From contig JAJOHG010000118.1 in assembly GCA_021029095.1 (NCBI GenBank), positions 1 through 64,000 of the forward strand: a DNA stretch of 64,000 bases, in the 5' to 3' direction. The first letter of the stretch is position 1. Each line of letters begins with the position of its first letter. A program made the translations under genes and the position numbers. The notes under the pieces are model-generated. The model saw only the letters and a list, made by a program, of their open reading frames with translations, was not told the DNA's origin and searched no databases. The stretch is from Phellopilus nigrolimitatus (Eukaryota > Basidiomycota > Agaricomycetes > Hymenochaetales > Hymenochaetaceae). Shown one piece after another: positions 45,233 through 58,991 of the stretch.

Positions 45233-46870
45233 TCAAAGCCGACTCCAGTGCTCCCCGAGGAGTTCTTGCAAGTCTTCGACGTACTCCTTCGGGCAGTCCA
45301 GTGCAGGAAAGTGACCGCCTTTCGAATGCTCTGAAAATACCAATATTATGGCACAGACATTTGATTAGTAATGTCCTGGACAATTAGGAACATCACTCCG
45401 ACCTTTGTAATATACCAATGGGCCTACGGCCGCGATATCGACTTTAGGCGAACCACCGAGCTCGAATGGCTATAGAGGCCGTAGCAGGATCGTACGCCAA
45501 TTAGACAAGAGAAAGAAAGCCTCAAGGAAGAAAAGGCCACTGACGAAAGAAGAGAATCCGAATTTGTTTTTCAGAAGCCATTTCCCGGAGATACCAAGAT
45601 CAGGGCGTTCCTTATCACTCTGCATAAAATTTCAATTATCAAAGTGCACCAAGTGTCAGCTGAGGGAGAGATTTGAAATAGAGAGCTAGGAACGGGCCTG
45701 GTTATAAATGACCACCGAAGTCGCGAAGGAGCCACTCAGGAAGTACAGTGCGACAGTGTCAAGTATGTCTTGCTGATCAACGAGGCTTGGATCCGACCAC
45801 GAGTAGATCTTCTCGCCGATGTACGCCAAGATGGCGAGCGGCGAAGACGCAATCGCCAATCCAATCGTGAATGGCTACAAATCCTCAAGTTTTCAACGAA
45901 TGAAAACCGATGACAAACAGATTCATAGAGCTCACCTTGGTGTTTTGGATTGCGAAATAACCCATCCCACCTTTACGGAATTCATTTCTCCGAGCCAGGG
46001 CGCGTTTCTCTGCTGCTGAGTAGCTCGAGGGGTCGACTCCGGGCACGGAAGGCGCAATAAACATGTTGAAGTGCATCGCCGTAAGTGACTCCGGAAAGAG
46101 GCTCCCCATTACGCGAAGAATCATTGATCCCTATCCACATTGTAGAGGAGGGTGATCAGACAACAGCTATAGTTTACAAACTATAACAATTTACCCAATC
46201 GCCTCCCTGGCCTGAGTATGTCGCGTAACCGAGGACAGAGGTCATGAGACCATTGAAAACCCCGGCGGTGTCCGCGATGCTCCAACCATCGCGCCGCGGA
46301 AGAGTTGAGAGGAAATACCCTGGTAGAGAGGGTATAACCACGTGGAACCTAGAAAATAAAATATGAGAACATAAATGCTCACATCCATCTAGAGACTTAC
46401 GCCGGCAGATTGTTATTCGGCGGGTTTACCAGCGGCTCGACAACCTTATGGAAGTCAAAGAAGGTTCCTTTATTTTATGTTTCTTGATCAGCTCTACCAT
46501 TTCTGAATGTTGAACGTCACCCAGAATACGCACCTGGCCAGCCGTGTAGAAGAATGATCGGGATTGCATCGCTCCGAGGGCTTTTCACATGCACGTAATG
46601 CAAGTCCAGCGAGTCCCCTTCATGCTCATAGTGAACCAGGTAATTGTCAAATCGCCCGATTTTCTTCTCCAGCGCACTGTAGTCCCACTCGGTCTCGAAG
46701 CGCGTCTTCAGGCTCTTCAGGTATGCGTAGTCAATGCCCAATTCCCATGGAGTCGCCGAGTCAATTGGTGCTCGGTCGGGGAACGGCGCAGCCTTAAGCA
46801 GGGTCAGCATATTCTGCACAACTGCGAGGTCATATTTGACCTCTACGCTCTTTGGGGTGCCAAATGTCAT
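45233..46870 (-). CDS. Epoxide hydrolase (EHN plus alpha/beta-hydrolase domains)
   Basis: Exons from the start are 46870-46534, 46467-46401, 46348-46195, 46130-45936, 45874-45698, 45619-45545, 45469-45403 and 45330-45233, giving 389 residues in frame. The N-terminal domain (residues 1-105) is the epoxide-hydrolase lid domain. HGWPG forms the oxyanion region, GGDWGS carries the nucleophile Asp185, and HSKGGHFPALD near the end holds His364. It adds water to epoxides, giving diols, with a likely role in detoxification or secondary metabolism. The intron between exons 5 and 6 starts with GC, not GT, if the model is right. Its neighbours do not form an obvious pathway with it. Confidence 0.88.
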
Positions 46871-49030
46871 AGTTCAAATGTCAAAATTCCTTGCTTTGAT
46901 AGGTAATAGGTAGAGAGCGATTTTCCAACGACGCGGAACGTAGTGGTACAGTGGAAACCACTTATCTGCCCGGATCCCTTCTACTGATCTTTACCATTAA
47001 ATCAGCGAATACATTCCATGCCTAAACAAGCAGCGTTGTAGTCATGCGGTGAGTTCCGATTTCGCAAAGCTTAGTAATCGGCTTTGACTCACGAGGCTAA
47101 TTCCCATTTTTGGACGGATGATTTGTCGCCTGTTCGAACTCGCGACGCTACAATTTTGTTCTCATTTGTTCCTGTTTATCTTACGATCGGCGGACGGTCT
47201 CCGTGTCATTATTATTTGAAAAGGACAAGAAAGAAAATTCAAATCGGGCGTGCCTCGCGCAGCGACGGTCTACTCCCAGCTGGTAAGCATCCAGTTAAAG
47301 GATAGCTTCCAATCGGGAAGTCTGCTCAGCTGCTCACATGACGCTTGTCTGACTAAGTCGCCAAGATTCACACAAGATTTGAGGTGTAGATCTGCAAGCA
47401 AAGGGAAAGCGAAATGATGGATACTGGCGCGATATTGGTGTCGCATACCTAGCAGTCGCCTTCTCGTTCCACTGGGTTCAGCCGTCGTGCTGCGGAAAGG
47501 TCAAGAAAACGTATCTCAATTCTCAAGACGATGGGACAGCGACTCAAGATCAATCGAAGGAGTCAAACTAGATTATTGTACAGTCAAGAATGCTAGAGAT
47601 GTTCCCGCTTGATAGATCTGCAAGTAAAGACATAAAAATCCTTGAGCGGTCCTAGACAACTTGAGTAAGGCAAACGTGACCAGCAACAGAGGATAGGCGG
47701 TTCCAAGAGCTCTTCAAGTAGTCCAGTACGTCAACTTCATGTTCGGTGTGTTAATGTGTTGTCGAGCAGGTCTCTTCTGAGCTCCCCCCCCCAGAGGGCG
47801 CAGCGTCAGGTTCTTTGAAAGTGTGATTGACATCAAGCTCCTGCAATCCGTCGCATCTGTCGCTACTTATCTATGGGCGGCGAGGCGATGACGAGTACGA
47901 GCATGGCTAAGGCGTCGTGCTAAGTATTAGTTTGGGGCCCCAGGTGTCGACGCTTTACTGGTTAACCGATATTTTCTTGCGACGAAATCGAAATGATATA
48001 CAAGAAAATCCGTGCAATTCAGGTGCTAGATGCCGGAAGGGACAAGGGTCGAATGAATGAGGACACGCGCTTGAAGTACCTGGAGGGTGCATGATCTGCT
48101 ATTCTTCAGTCCCTCGAGTTCTTGTGTCAGTTGTCCTGACGGCCCTGACGACCATTTGAGACAACAGCCACAGATCCCCCCCTCGATTTGAAGAATAATC
48201 GGGCGGCGATACAGACACTTTAAACAGGAGCGTAACGGCAGCACTTACGCGCGAATCGTGTAGCCCACCACTGGAGTTCGGATTGAGATTATTCAGAAAC
48301 CGAAAGCAGGATACTGAGTTCTTCCTCAAAGTGTAAAGTCGTTTCCCTTTCCTAAAAGCGCAAGTCCTCAACGTTCTGGGATGACGTAGAAATAAATATT
48401 TCCACCGGAGTCATACGGACATTAGTCCTTTCGGCGCTTGGCAAATAACAGAATCAAAGCGACGCGCAACCTTAGGCCAAGCATAAGACGAACGAGTCAC
48501 CCGTGCCACATACCGGAAAATTACGTCTGAGCCGGAGAGGATTGGAAGGAACACAGACGAGCTAGAAGGACGGAGTAAAATGGCGACTTCGAGCAAACAA
48601 AATAAGTCGATACAAAGATCATCGTACACACCCTCGCTAACTAACAGCATAGCCTAGGTTTGGAGTCAAAGTAGCCCCTCTGCGTGGAAAGATGGAGACT
48701 GGAAGTTGGAGGCAACCACAAGGCAAAAATGCGCGGCGATCCACGGCGATATCAATCTGAGAACGGCGGCCATCTGCAAAGCCCCTTCGCGTCTTGATCT
48801 AATCTTAATTCCGTCTAGAAGGGAAGAAATGAGGGTGAATCAGGAATGGTTGTAAAGAGTAAAAGATAGGGCGAGATTAGGAATGGACGAAGAGATTAAG
48901 CAGGGTCGTGCTTGTACGCACATGTTTAGTACCAGTCGCCTCTCACGGACCTCAGTCGTCTTTTCATTAGCGGAAGTAAGAGCGAAGGGAAGGGAGTAAT
49001 GCAGGGAAGACAATAAGCGAGGAACTAAGT
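46871..49030. other. Long intergenic region, no gene recognised
   Basis: More than 2 kb without a convincing gene. Short frames at 47084-47305 and 48026-48650 show no domain. A poly-C run lies near 47790. Confidence 0.45.
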
Positions 49031-50709
49031 TCACTCTCTGCTCGCGCGCAGAGCCTCTTGCTTCTCCTCAAAAAATCGGCGGACGTCGGCCTCGTTCACA
49101 GTCTTGCCTTCCTGTGCGAACGGCCGGAGGTACGAGAAAAGATCGTCTCTGAAAAATAAACGCGGATGAAATGTAGAACAAAAATCCAAATCAAGTTACA
49201 AAAGGCATTCGTCGCAAGGAAGTATAACGACTAACCGCATCTCGTTAAACGCGCGGATCCCATCGATGGCGCGATCCCGGGGAAGCGCTTGCAAGGCTCG
49301 CATACCCAGGTCTTCAAGCGAGAACGCTGAAAGCATAGAAGAAAAGAGTTTCACTTAGTTAGCGCGTTCATATACGGTAGCAGACGGCACATACCAGAGT
49401 CTGGATCTTCAGGAGGTTCATATGTCTCCTCTTCCTCTAGGAGATACGGTTGTGTTTTCAGCGGGGGAAGACACTGCGGAAAAAAATGAAATGAGATAAT
49501 TAACGCTCGATTTGAATATGCAAATGCAAAGGGAAATGAACAAGACAAAAAAGGGAGGCAGCGTGGGAAGCAAGACGATTGGCTCACCCCGTCGCAGTGA
49601 CACCAACGTGTCCGGAAACCATCGGAAAAGAAGACATCGCCTGTTCCGGCGTTAAAGTTCGGCGGCACGGAAGACGCCGACTCGAGCACTGTCCGAGCTT
49701 TCGTGGGTTGTCGTGGAGCAAAGCAGACGGGCTTCGCTGTTGCAGCAGATCCTTCCATAATCTCTGCATTCGTGACGGTGCTCGTTTCAACGTCAGTCCG
49801 CGGCCTCTTCGCGCGAGACTCCTCGGACTCTTTTTCAGAAGATACGACTTCGAGCGTCCTTTTGTTCACTGTGGTGCTAATAGCCTCAGATTTAGCGAAC
49901 CTAGTCTCGAGACTTCGCTCGTTATCCTCAACTTCATCCTCCTCGGAGACGCCGTCGAGAATTTCCCATGGTTCGCCCCTGGCTCCGCGCGTTACCATCT
50001 TTGCGCCCTTTGTGCCAGCCCACCGCCTGATAGTCGGATTTGCGAGGACGCAGGAGTAGCAGACAAATGCCTCGTACTCGGAGTCTGTAATAAGCGGAGG
50101 AGGAAGGCCCGAAGACGAGGTCTCGGATGCGGCATCGGCATCGTCCCCGGCAGAAAGCTCGAGGTCGTGGGTATCGAATGCAGGCCCAGGTGTAGGTTCA
50201 CGTGAGGGTGGGCGTTCGCGCAAATTTAAACAGGATTCGTGGAACCAGTCCTGTAATGAAATGAATAATGAATTCGAGAGAAGAAAAGAGTACAAGGGAC
50301 GTACCTCACATGCCAAACATTGTATCATCGTCTCTCGCTCCTTGTTCGCGTCGTATGGTCTTCCGCAACGGCAGAAGACACCTGTGAAGTTCTGTCCGTA
50401 CGCGTTTTCCCTGTTGTCTTCTTCGGACGTATTATGCAGAGTGCACGGGTGCGCAAGTGTGCTTGTCGGACAGTCGCATCGAAAATGGCGCTTCGGAAAG
50501 AGCTCAATCTGCTCATGGTCCGTATGACATGCAACGGAGCATGAGGCACATATTCCCCGAGGAAGAGCACAAGACAGACATAGATAAACGGCTTGGCGGA
50601 TGTGGCCTAAGGAGTACGTGCAGCTGTTGAACTGGTGTGGGAGTGCCTCGGCGGCTTCGTTGACAAGGCGTGCCTCAGAGGCAAGGATGCTCGACAAGGA
50701 CTCAGCCAT
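49031..50709 (-). CDS. UBR7: UBR7-like E3 ubiquitin ligase (UBR box plus PHD)
   Basis: Exons from the start are 50709-50305, 50250-49588, 49473-49395, 49326-49236 and 49148-49031, giving 451 residues. Residues 28-100 form a Cys/His-rich UBR box (CTYSLGHIRQAVYLCLSC, CASCSVACHTDHE, FRCDCPTS). A PHD-like finger starts at FCRCGRPYD (about 113), continues with CLACEDWFHESCL, and is completed by FVCYSC. The second half is acidic, then basic (KRPRTD), and ends with a short domain. UBR7/Mlo2 proteins are linked to histone H2B ubiquitination and chromatin in other eukaryotes; the role here is by analogy. A longer frame starting at 50940 exists, but MAESLSSIL at 50709 gives the family-like start. Confidence 0.86.
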
Positions 50710-51568
50710 ACGGATATTGCAATCGGCCGACGACGCCACAATGCGAGGCAGAGCGAGAGTCAGATTGCGGAATTGGGTCACGCTAGCAGGTAGATCTCCC
50801 GTCCGCGTGTCTTCGAATGACTGTCCTTGCCGCCTTTTTTCAAATAAACAGACAATGAGAAGCAAGGGAATGGGAGATGCAGGACGGAGCTGCTGACAGT
50901 TGAAACTTGAAAGTGGGAGGGTGTCGATGTTCGACGTCAAGTACGCGTGCGTTGCCAGTACATGTACTTGCGATCCGCATCGTTGCGCGTCGCGTCACAC
51001 CCTCATTTGTTCGACTCACCGACATCAATAATCCAAATCTATGCCATGTCCAATTCCCCCATTTTTATAGATCGTCTTACTTCAATTCCGTGACCAGGTT
51101 TTTGACGCGGTTATCTTCAAAAATCTATGCGATTAAACTTTGAAATATCGGTAAGGAGCGGGTGTTGCCAAGTTTTATTCAAGCCGAGTTGCCGCATAGA
51201 GTAAGCAAACCCATTTGACCAGGCTATTCCTACCGCATTTGAAACTTGATTTTCTCACGATGTTTCTCACGGAGCAGTTGACAAGCTGATTATTTCTAAG
51301 TCGACGTAAAAACAATCGTGATTCGAAAATACAAGCAGTAATTCATAGGGCAGGTTTTGATACATGCAGGTGTTAGAAACATTTGTAAGCGAAAAAGGGG
51401 GGAAAAGGATTAGCCACAACTCGACGAGGCATCAACTAAAATACAGGCGTATGATCTGACTCGGGCCCCAAACGTTTGACATAAATGCGCCATGAATCAT
51501 CAGTAACATCTCATTAGTACAATGTTAAATTGCGGTCGGATCCCGAATTTGCTCGGACGCAATCGAAG
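50710..51568. other. Intergenic region
   Basis: This holds the UBR7 promoter and the 3' end of the P450 gene. No gene is seen. Confidence 0.5.
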
Positions 51569-54042
51569 TCAGATCCTCGAGACCCTGAGCGGCATATGAG
51601 GTGTTTTTGTTTCTGCACCTACGATCGACGGCGTCTGGATCCCGCCGAGGTTCCAGACGATAGTCTTGCCTGCAGGGAGCTCGAATCGGAATGACTGGAC
51701 GAGTACGGCGAGAATAAGTTCTATGAATCATTTTTTAGCCGCGTAGATAGAATTTATGAACAAGAAAGGATGACAAAACTCACTCATCTCTAGCTCGGCA
51801 TATTTGAATCCGCTAAAGGGATTATATTAAAACTTTATCATGCATAGCTACGTAATCGGTTTTCACTCACATGCAAGATCGGGGCCCTGCGCTGAACGTC
51901 ATTCTATCCATGATTGATTAGTCTACCCAATCATCACGAAGAAACGTCCAGCAAAAAAAGCTCACAACGAAGAGTAGACGCTGGAGATGTGTGCGTCGGA
52001 TACGGACTGGGGAAGCGGCTTCAGCCAGCGCTCCGGCTTCCATTCATACGCGTCCTCGCCCCAAACCGCTTTCAACCTGTTGGTGGACCCGAAAGCGACG
52101 ATAAGATTTTGACCCTTGCGGATGCACAAGTGATCAATGTCGGAGAGACCGTCTGTGGACTTGCAGGGCATGCCGAGTGGGAGGATGACATCCTTGCAAG
52201 CACTAATCATAAGTATGAGATTTGTATGTCTAGCATGAAGGAAAGAGAAATAGTAGCGTACGTGCGAGCCATGAAATTAATAGGAGGATGTCTGATTTCG
52301 GTCAAACATTTGCGAGTAAGAATTGATGCGCTTTCTGCAAAAAAGGAACGCCCGCACTCACACTCGCAAAGTCTCACGACAGACGGCATCCAGGTATGGA
52401 AGGGCCATAAGGTCGTCATACACAACTGCGTCACCTCCTATGAGACCTGATGACACAATCTCGCGGCGCAGTTTCTCTTGCTCCTCCTGATGCAGCGCGA
52501 GGCGATATAAGATTTGCGAGAGGGCACTTGAGGTCGTATCGTGTCCGGCAAACATAAATGTGCTTTGCAAACGAAAATAAGTCAGATAAGATAAACAACG
52601 AAGCGTTTGGGGAGTACCTCATCTGCGCAATGAGCTCATTCTCCGGGAGACGGTCATCGATGGAGGCCAATGTATTCGCTTTCACTAGTAAAATGAACAA
52701 AGAGATAAGTTAGAGCGAGTTTCATCAGACTGGTACGACTTAGCGACGCACATAGGATACTCATGACATCTCTCCCCTCCCCTACCTGGCGCATAACTGC
52801 TTCGTCGCCTTCCGCAAGGGCAGATAGTTTCTGACGGAATATATCATTTGACGTCGAAGCCATTACGTCGACGATGTTCTTGACATTATGCAGGTCCGGC
52901 GACGGCGCCACATCGAGCAGGAAGCGACGGAAGCCCGGAGGACCAAGTTTCACCAGGAGTGGAATGAACATTCGAAACATGCTCAATCGGAACGCGCACG
53001 GTCTGAAATAAAACATCGGGTTCAGTATAAAAATTAAAAATAGACTCCTGCTGTGGTTCGAAAGAAGGCTCGGGTCAGCGAAGGGGGACGGTGGGAGCTC
53101 ACATGAGGTTCTTGATTGACTTCCCGTAGGCCGTAATGGCGTTAGGGTCCGGATTGAGTGGGTCGATGGAGGTGCCCAGGCCTCCCGTACCGACGATCTC
53201 GAGTGCCGCACGCGACATCCACATTAGCATGTCAAGCTCGCACACGCCTTCCTTTGTTTGGTACGTTATCGCATCCCGCAGCTGAAATTTGTAAATGAAG
53301 TGAGCTTCTACCCTTCTGAAGCTGAAATAGCCAGGGCACTCGCCTTTCGCACGACAGAGTAAAACACCGGTGTGAGGTTGCGAATATTCTTGATAGAGAA
53401 AACCGGGTTGAGCATTTTGCGCTGCTTGCGATGGTGGCTGCCTTTGGAGGACGCAAAAGAATAGTGATTATTTTCCCTAGTCTATGTCAGAGATGAGATG
53501 AGACTTGCCTGTGGTGGACAGCAACCCTGAGCCGAAGACGAGCATGTTTCCTCTGTAAAACGATACGCTGTCAGACTTCGTCATACGATGGCTTTGTACG
53601 GATTACGCACTCTGTATACCACGTCGTTTCTTCGTAAGCGGACGCGTCCTTGACGAGCATGTGGTACAACGCCTTCGGGTCAGAAACGTATACTTGGTGG
53701 CACTACGAAAACTCGTCAGCGGATGCGAAACGTGTCAACCATTCTGCCACCTTGAAAGCAAAAACTTACTCCGAGAAGGCCATGGACTTTAACAGCCCCG
53801 CCATACTTCTCCACGATTTCGCGGTGGAACCGCCAACCGTCCCTTGCATAGATTTGACCGAGGTTGCCTGCGAAAGGGTGAGCAAATATCTTACATTGAG
53901 ACGCAAGACATTGACCTCGCCAAACAGAGATGCTGGCAGGGCCGCTTAGATGGCGAACACTCGAGGTGAGCCGCCTCCATAGATATACGGCGGGTACAAG
54001 CAAAGCGCAGAGTATAGCAGATTGCAGGGCAAGTACAAACAT
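51569..54042 (-). CDS. Cytochrome P450 monooxygenase
   Basis: Fourteen exons from the start: 54042-53916, 53867-53770, 53702-53611, 53552-53509, 53441-53344, 53281-53103, 53002-52752, 52684-52618, 52562-52362, 52291-52262, 52202-51966, 51903-51871, 51812-51784 and 51720-51569. All phases agree, giving 545 residues. The N-terminal anchor is MFVLALQSAILCALLVPAVY, the I-helix motif is AGHDTTS (about 324), the K-helix motif is ETLR (about 382), and the heme loop FSAGPRSCIG has its Cys near 485. It is a microsomal P450 that oxidises small molecules with a reductase partner; substrate and CYP family cannot be assigned by eye. Two introns (after exons 4 and 5) use GC donors. Confidence 0.93.
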
Positions 54043-55741
54043 GGCAAGGTAGACAGGAATCTGTTGGATAATGGCGCAGATCGGGTTGTCCCAGGCCCTA
54101 TTTGTAGGATTCGCTGAACCTCTGACTGAGTAAGCGTTTATTAAAAAAGTGCCGTAATTGCTCCCCCATAAATGCGCAGTTGGCATGCAACCAGTAGGAT
54201 ATCATATCTACAGATCCTAAGATCATCGAGAATCGTAGATTCGTGAAAGGGACGTGGCTCCTGTACCCTGTGGTTCGCGCAAGAAGATCGGAGCAGGAAA
54301 GTTCGGAGTAGAGAATCCCGCTCATATCCCTGGATCTCTGGAAGAACAGAACGGGCGGCAATCTCCCGAAAGTTGCACCAAGCAAGGATGCATTCCCAAT
54401 GCCCGAGAAGACCAACGGGGACACGCTGAGAGATGCAGTGTCAATATATGGCACCGTTGCGTTTACTGTCCCCGAAAAGAGAAGGAGAAGGCACCAGTCA
54501 TAGATAGCCTTCTTCGTGTCGATGAATTTCAAGCTGTATTCTTTGGAGGCTTGTGGGCAAACCTTCCAAAGTGACATCCCGCGGAATGCCAAAAATAGAA
54601 TATGCACCTTTCTTCCATAAGACAGCAATGATGAAATGAACCTTTGGATCAGCGGTGGAGAGAACGGCTTGGTAGGAGTTGCGGTGTTTTCGAGAACCAA
54701 GCCGTCATTAGTCACGGGTCGACATGACATTGAATTAAAGACGATTTTAAGATAGCATGCGCGCCGCGCATCCGTAAGCGAAACTGTACATGTTCAGCAT
54801 GATGAAGTCAGTTCTCGAACAGAATTTGCGTTAAAGAAGGCGGATTATCCAAGTCGGCGTAGTCTTCTTTCCTTTAAGCGCCAGGCCCGAGACCCACGGC
54901 AAGAGTTCAAATACATGTAGCGTGAACTCCTGTGACGCGTGACGGTAGGACAATACAGTAGCGACGAGAACCTTCCAAATGCATTGAAAGCGAAACAGCG
55001 TTAGACGCGGGATAAATATCTGTCCTTCATGAGTCCATAGAAGCACGCATGAAGTGCCTCGAGTCTAGTCTATCGCAAATTTGCGGACTTGCCGCAGGAA
55101 AGTAAGCAAAACTTTAGATCAATTCGTCCAAGCGCAATCTAGAGTTCCTGAAGACGAGGTGGCGAAAGCAAAGTTGCGATCTGACGGGCAGCTACGGAGT
55201 TGGAAAATGCTGCCTTTTTAGACGCATCATTGATGCGCGCTCTCGCCGACCGAGCACACTGCTGAAAACCGTATTTTGTTGTATACGCCAGGATTGTAAG
55301 TCAGAGCACATACAAGCATCCATTCTCTATCTATATCCAGAACTCCGGTTCTCCGTCAATACCTCATCCTATCTTTCCATCTCCCGTAGTTGTACATGAA
55401 CATAAATCATCCGTGTCATGAAAGACACCCGCACCGTTTTTGGTGTGGCTATCATACCCGAGGTGATCTCGGACTTCTACGCCGGAAAGCTTCGCTGGTC
55501 AACATCCACGGAAGGAGCCGCGTAGCGCCCTGATCCTCCATTGAAAAGGTCCTATTGGTACCAAAGGCAGGAAATAAAAAACACGCGCAGGCACCGGACA
55601 AAGTACAGGCCGTGCGATATGAAAGAGAGAAATGAGGCGGATCGAGGGGCAGTTACAGGATCCGAGACCATAAAGAATGGGGAGAAAGTTGAAATCGTTC
55701 GATAAACAAAGCTAGCGTCAGCGGATATCAAATCCCAGATT
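54043..55741. other. Intergenic region with one unexplained long frame
   Basis: A 210-codon minus-strand frame at 54098-54730 (start MSCRPVTNDG) is longer than usual for this DNA but shows no domain I know and no splice-supported extension. The rest, to the DUR3 stop codon, holds no gene. Confidence 0.4.
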
Positions 55742-58700
55742 TCATGAAACACCGACCTTGACCATTCCTTTGGTCACCATGAGAAGCGTCTCGCGGCTCT
55801 CGTACAATGGGTAAAGTACGACCGCTAATGCGGAGCAGAATGTCCAGATGATGCCGATGATAACCCACGCCTCCAACCCTCGCACGCCAAAAATGGTCTG
55901 CGCGAAGAAAAGAGGCAGTGGAATGATAATGATCATCACCAAAAGCTACAAGTCATATTTGATATGCATCGGGAGATTGCCCGCGGGAATGAGAAGTCCG
56001 AAGTTGGCAGTTAGCGAGGGCAGGCAAATACAAAAGACGGCGACGGGGAGTCTGTCAGCGCATAATATAATAAGCGACGCTAAATCGTGTCTTTACCAGA
56101 ATTATTGACGACCACGCTGCGAATCGAAAGGCTACCTGAAGACCCTCAGGATCGAGTTCGCTGTCATCTGTGACGCCCGCAACAGTATCTCCCCCTGCCT
56201 GGCCGTCCGATACGCTCTGTAAGTCTATAGGCGATGCTGCGGGTGCCTTGTCGTCCACGTATTCGCTTTTTTCGTTCGGCGCGTCATCGCTGCCTTCTTT
56301 CGCAGGCACACGCGATCGATGCGTCGGGGGAGCGTTGATCGCTCGGGTGATATCGAAGTCGAAGTTTTCCGGGTACTACCAAGGACAATAATAGAACCAA
56401 AGTTGGCGATGGTAAGTATGAGGTTGCATAAAGAAATGAGAGCCATACAATGAGCGACCAAACGACTGATATGATGGCGCCGACGCCGATCGAAGCGAGG
56501 TTCCCCGCAAGCATCTCGTAATATCCGCCGCAGGTCTGTATCACACATATTATGTCGGTACAAGTATCATTTGCTGCAACTGGGATCCGGACAAGCCTAC
56601 CGTAACGTTGATAAGTCCGTCATTCAGGCTGCTCGTGGTGACGAGCCATGCAATGATACCAGCCCAGAAGCCCGAGATCGCGCCCGCGATAGAGCCCCAC
56701 TTATTCGCCTTGCGCCAGGTGATACACATTGCGACGGGCACGACTGCTGAGCCAAGGATGACACCCATAAATGTCTGCGGTGATCAACGATTAATAAATT
56801 AGAGAGCCGTAGATAGTCGACATCATTCAGCTTATAGAACTAGAAGACATTGAAAGTCGTCGACGCACGTAAAGCCATCCCATCGAAACACCGATATAAA
56901 AGAAGATAAGGCCAGCGATGCCCATGACTAGGGCGTAGAACGCAACCTGAAAAGTCCCTTTTGAGCGACGACTATCCCGCTTAAGGTGATATTGAACACA
57001 CCATCCAATGGGAAACCTGTGAAACCTGTGCCTCCGTTGCGTGCGGGTTGATATATTTCTATTCATTCACGGAATATTTTACGAGCGATAACAACGTTAC
57101 GCCATGGCAAAGATCCGGTCAGGAAAACGCTTACCGCAAGAGATGACTGAAACCTCTTCTCACCTTGTACACATCGTAAGTCAGGATACTCGAGACGGCG
57201 ATGAGCTCGGCGGAGGTCGCGCTCGTGACAGCCAGGAAAAGGAGCACGAGCATTGCAGCTGCGCCTGACTTCCCGAGGAGAGCAGCCGCAGCAGCCGGTG
57301 CCGGAAGGCCCGCCGAGACATCTGATGCACTAAGGACGGGCATGTCGGGATCCCCCTGCAGAGCCACAGCGGCGAGACCAAGGGTCGTCGCAAACGTAAA
57401 GGGAATAGCGAACCTTCACAATCAAAATTCGTACATTAGCGCATTGTTTCCGTAGAAACAGGCGAAGCTCCAGTACGGCAGATTGGGGCGAAATTTGTTC
57501 AAAACTAGGGAAAATCATACCAGGCTAGACCACCGAGTAGGTAGGCCTTCACGCAACTGGCGGGACGGCTAGCGATCGCACGTTGCCAATATGCTTGATC
57601 GTTGAACACTGTCGCGAAGTTGCCGATGACATTGATGACCCCGAAGATGAGGCCATTCTTCGAGCGCATAGTGAGGTATGAACCGTTCGCATTACCAGAG
57701 ACGGGCCTAGCCTCCGAGGCGGAAGCGAGGAGCTCATGCATCTTAGAAATGGAGCCAATCTTTGGCGACGTCGTATAGACAGTGAAGACGAATGTCAAGA
57801 TAATGGCGAAGAGCACGGTCGTGTGCGTGCTTTAGGAAACGTGAAGGTGAAGACTTATTAAAGCGAATCTTTCTATAGAAACGTTCAGACTTACTAGTCG
57901 CAAAGGAGAGTCGCACGCATGCCGCCTGCAACGACGTAGATTGCAACTCCCAATGGAATTAGGAAGCACGCCTATGAGACACGCAAGTCAGATTAATAGC
58001 AAATAATAGAACCAGACCTTCGTACCGCAATAGTATTCATGCCCGTCAAATCAGTCACTGTGGCAGAGCCTCCAAGAATAAGCATGGAAGACACGATGAT
58101 ATTTGTTGCTAAACTATTCGCATAATTTAATCAATATTGGAAGTCAGTATAGACATTTGCAGCATCGAACGCACCCGAAAAACAAGAACACCTTATGCGC
58201 GACGGTTCCCCACCGAGCTCCAATGATTTCGAGAAACGTATGAGCATTCGGGGCATTTAGCTTCATTTTTGCTGCAAGCTGATTAGAGGAACAAAAAACG
58301 TCCATTCACTATGTAACAATTGAATTGATATTGAAAACAGATCCAACCTGAGCGAAAAGCAAGACTTGGACAGTTGCTCCCGCACCATACCACCACGGCC
58401 CGGAGATGCCGTATTCGTATGCAACTGCGCTTGATTGGAGCTGGAATGTAGTTTTGAGTCAGCGATTATGTTCTTTTGGAGACATTCGTCAATCTATCCA
58501 CTCAAATCCAGACAGACGTACCAAGGTAGCAGCCCATGTCCACGCGGAAACGATGCCTGACGCGATAAGGCCCGGCTTGACGCTGCGCGATGCGCTACTG
58601 AACTCCTCGCTGTTTGATGGCCTGAAAGCTGTATAGCGCGTTTGGAGCGCTGTGAGACCGAGCATGAAGACACTGAAAAACAAGCCGATGCCTGTGGAAA

Positions 58701-58856
58701 GAACATATGCAATTTGAGACGAAACGAAGCAAAAGGAAGCGTACCGACGACTGTACGTCAATCATTATGAGCAGGAGCCTGAGCTGATACTAAAATTCAA
58801 GACTCACCGACGCCATAGCCCGCGCCTTGCGGAAGAACAGTCGACACACTAGACAT
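55742..58856 (-). CDS. DUR3: Urea/polyamine transporter, DUR3 type (SSF family)
   Basis: The start at 58856 reads [16 protein letters not shown]; the stop is at 55742. Many short exons can be followed. They include [19 protein letters not shown], the [20 protein letters not shown] helix, [58 protein letters not shown] with [14 protein letters not shown], the [18 protein letters not shown] block, [17 protein letters not shown], and [17 protein letters not shown], then a polar cytoplasmic loop and final helices. This order and the [11 protein letters not shown] and [21 protein letters not shown] motifs are typical of fungal Dur3, a proton- or sodium-coupled importer of urea. I did not fix every exon boundary, but no break was seen. 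Its upstream region carries GATA motifs. Confidence 0.9.
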
Positions 58857-58991
58857 TGTGCAATCTGTAGTGTTACGGTCCTTCGAGGATGGTGGTCAAG
58901 AACAAGAAGACTTAGAGCGCCCGTCGCCATCCCGGCTCCCGCATTCCACTTTAATAAACTATTTGCAGCGCCACTCGAACGAGATTCTGGT

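Noticed and set aside
47080..47310. Possible gene or tRNA near 47.1 kb
   Set aside because: The TTCGAACTCG stretch looks like part of a T arm, but no tRNA fold surrounds it and the frame has no domain.
49351..50940. 529-codon continuous frame as one exon
   Set aside because: It reads through three introns of the UBR7 gene; splicing at GTACGT and GTGAGC donors restores the UBR and PHD domains and the family C-terminus.
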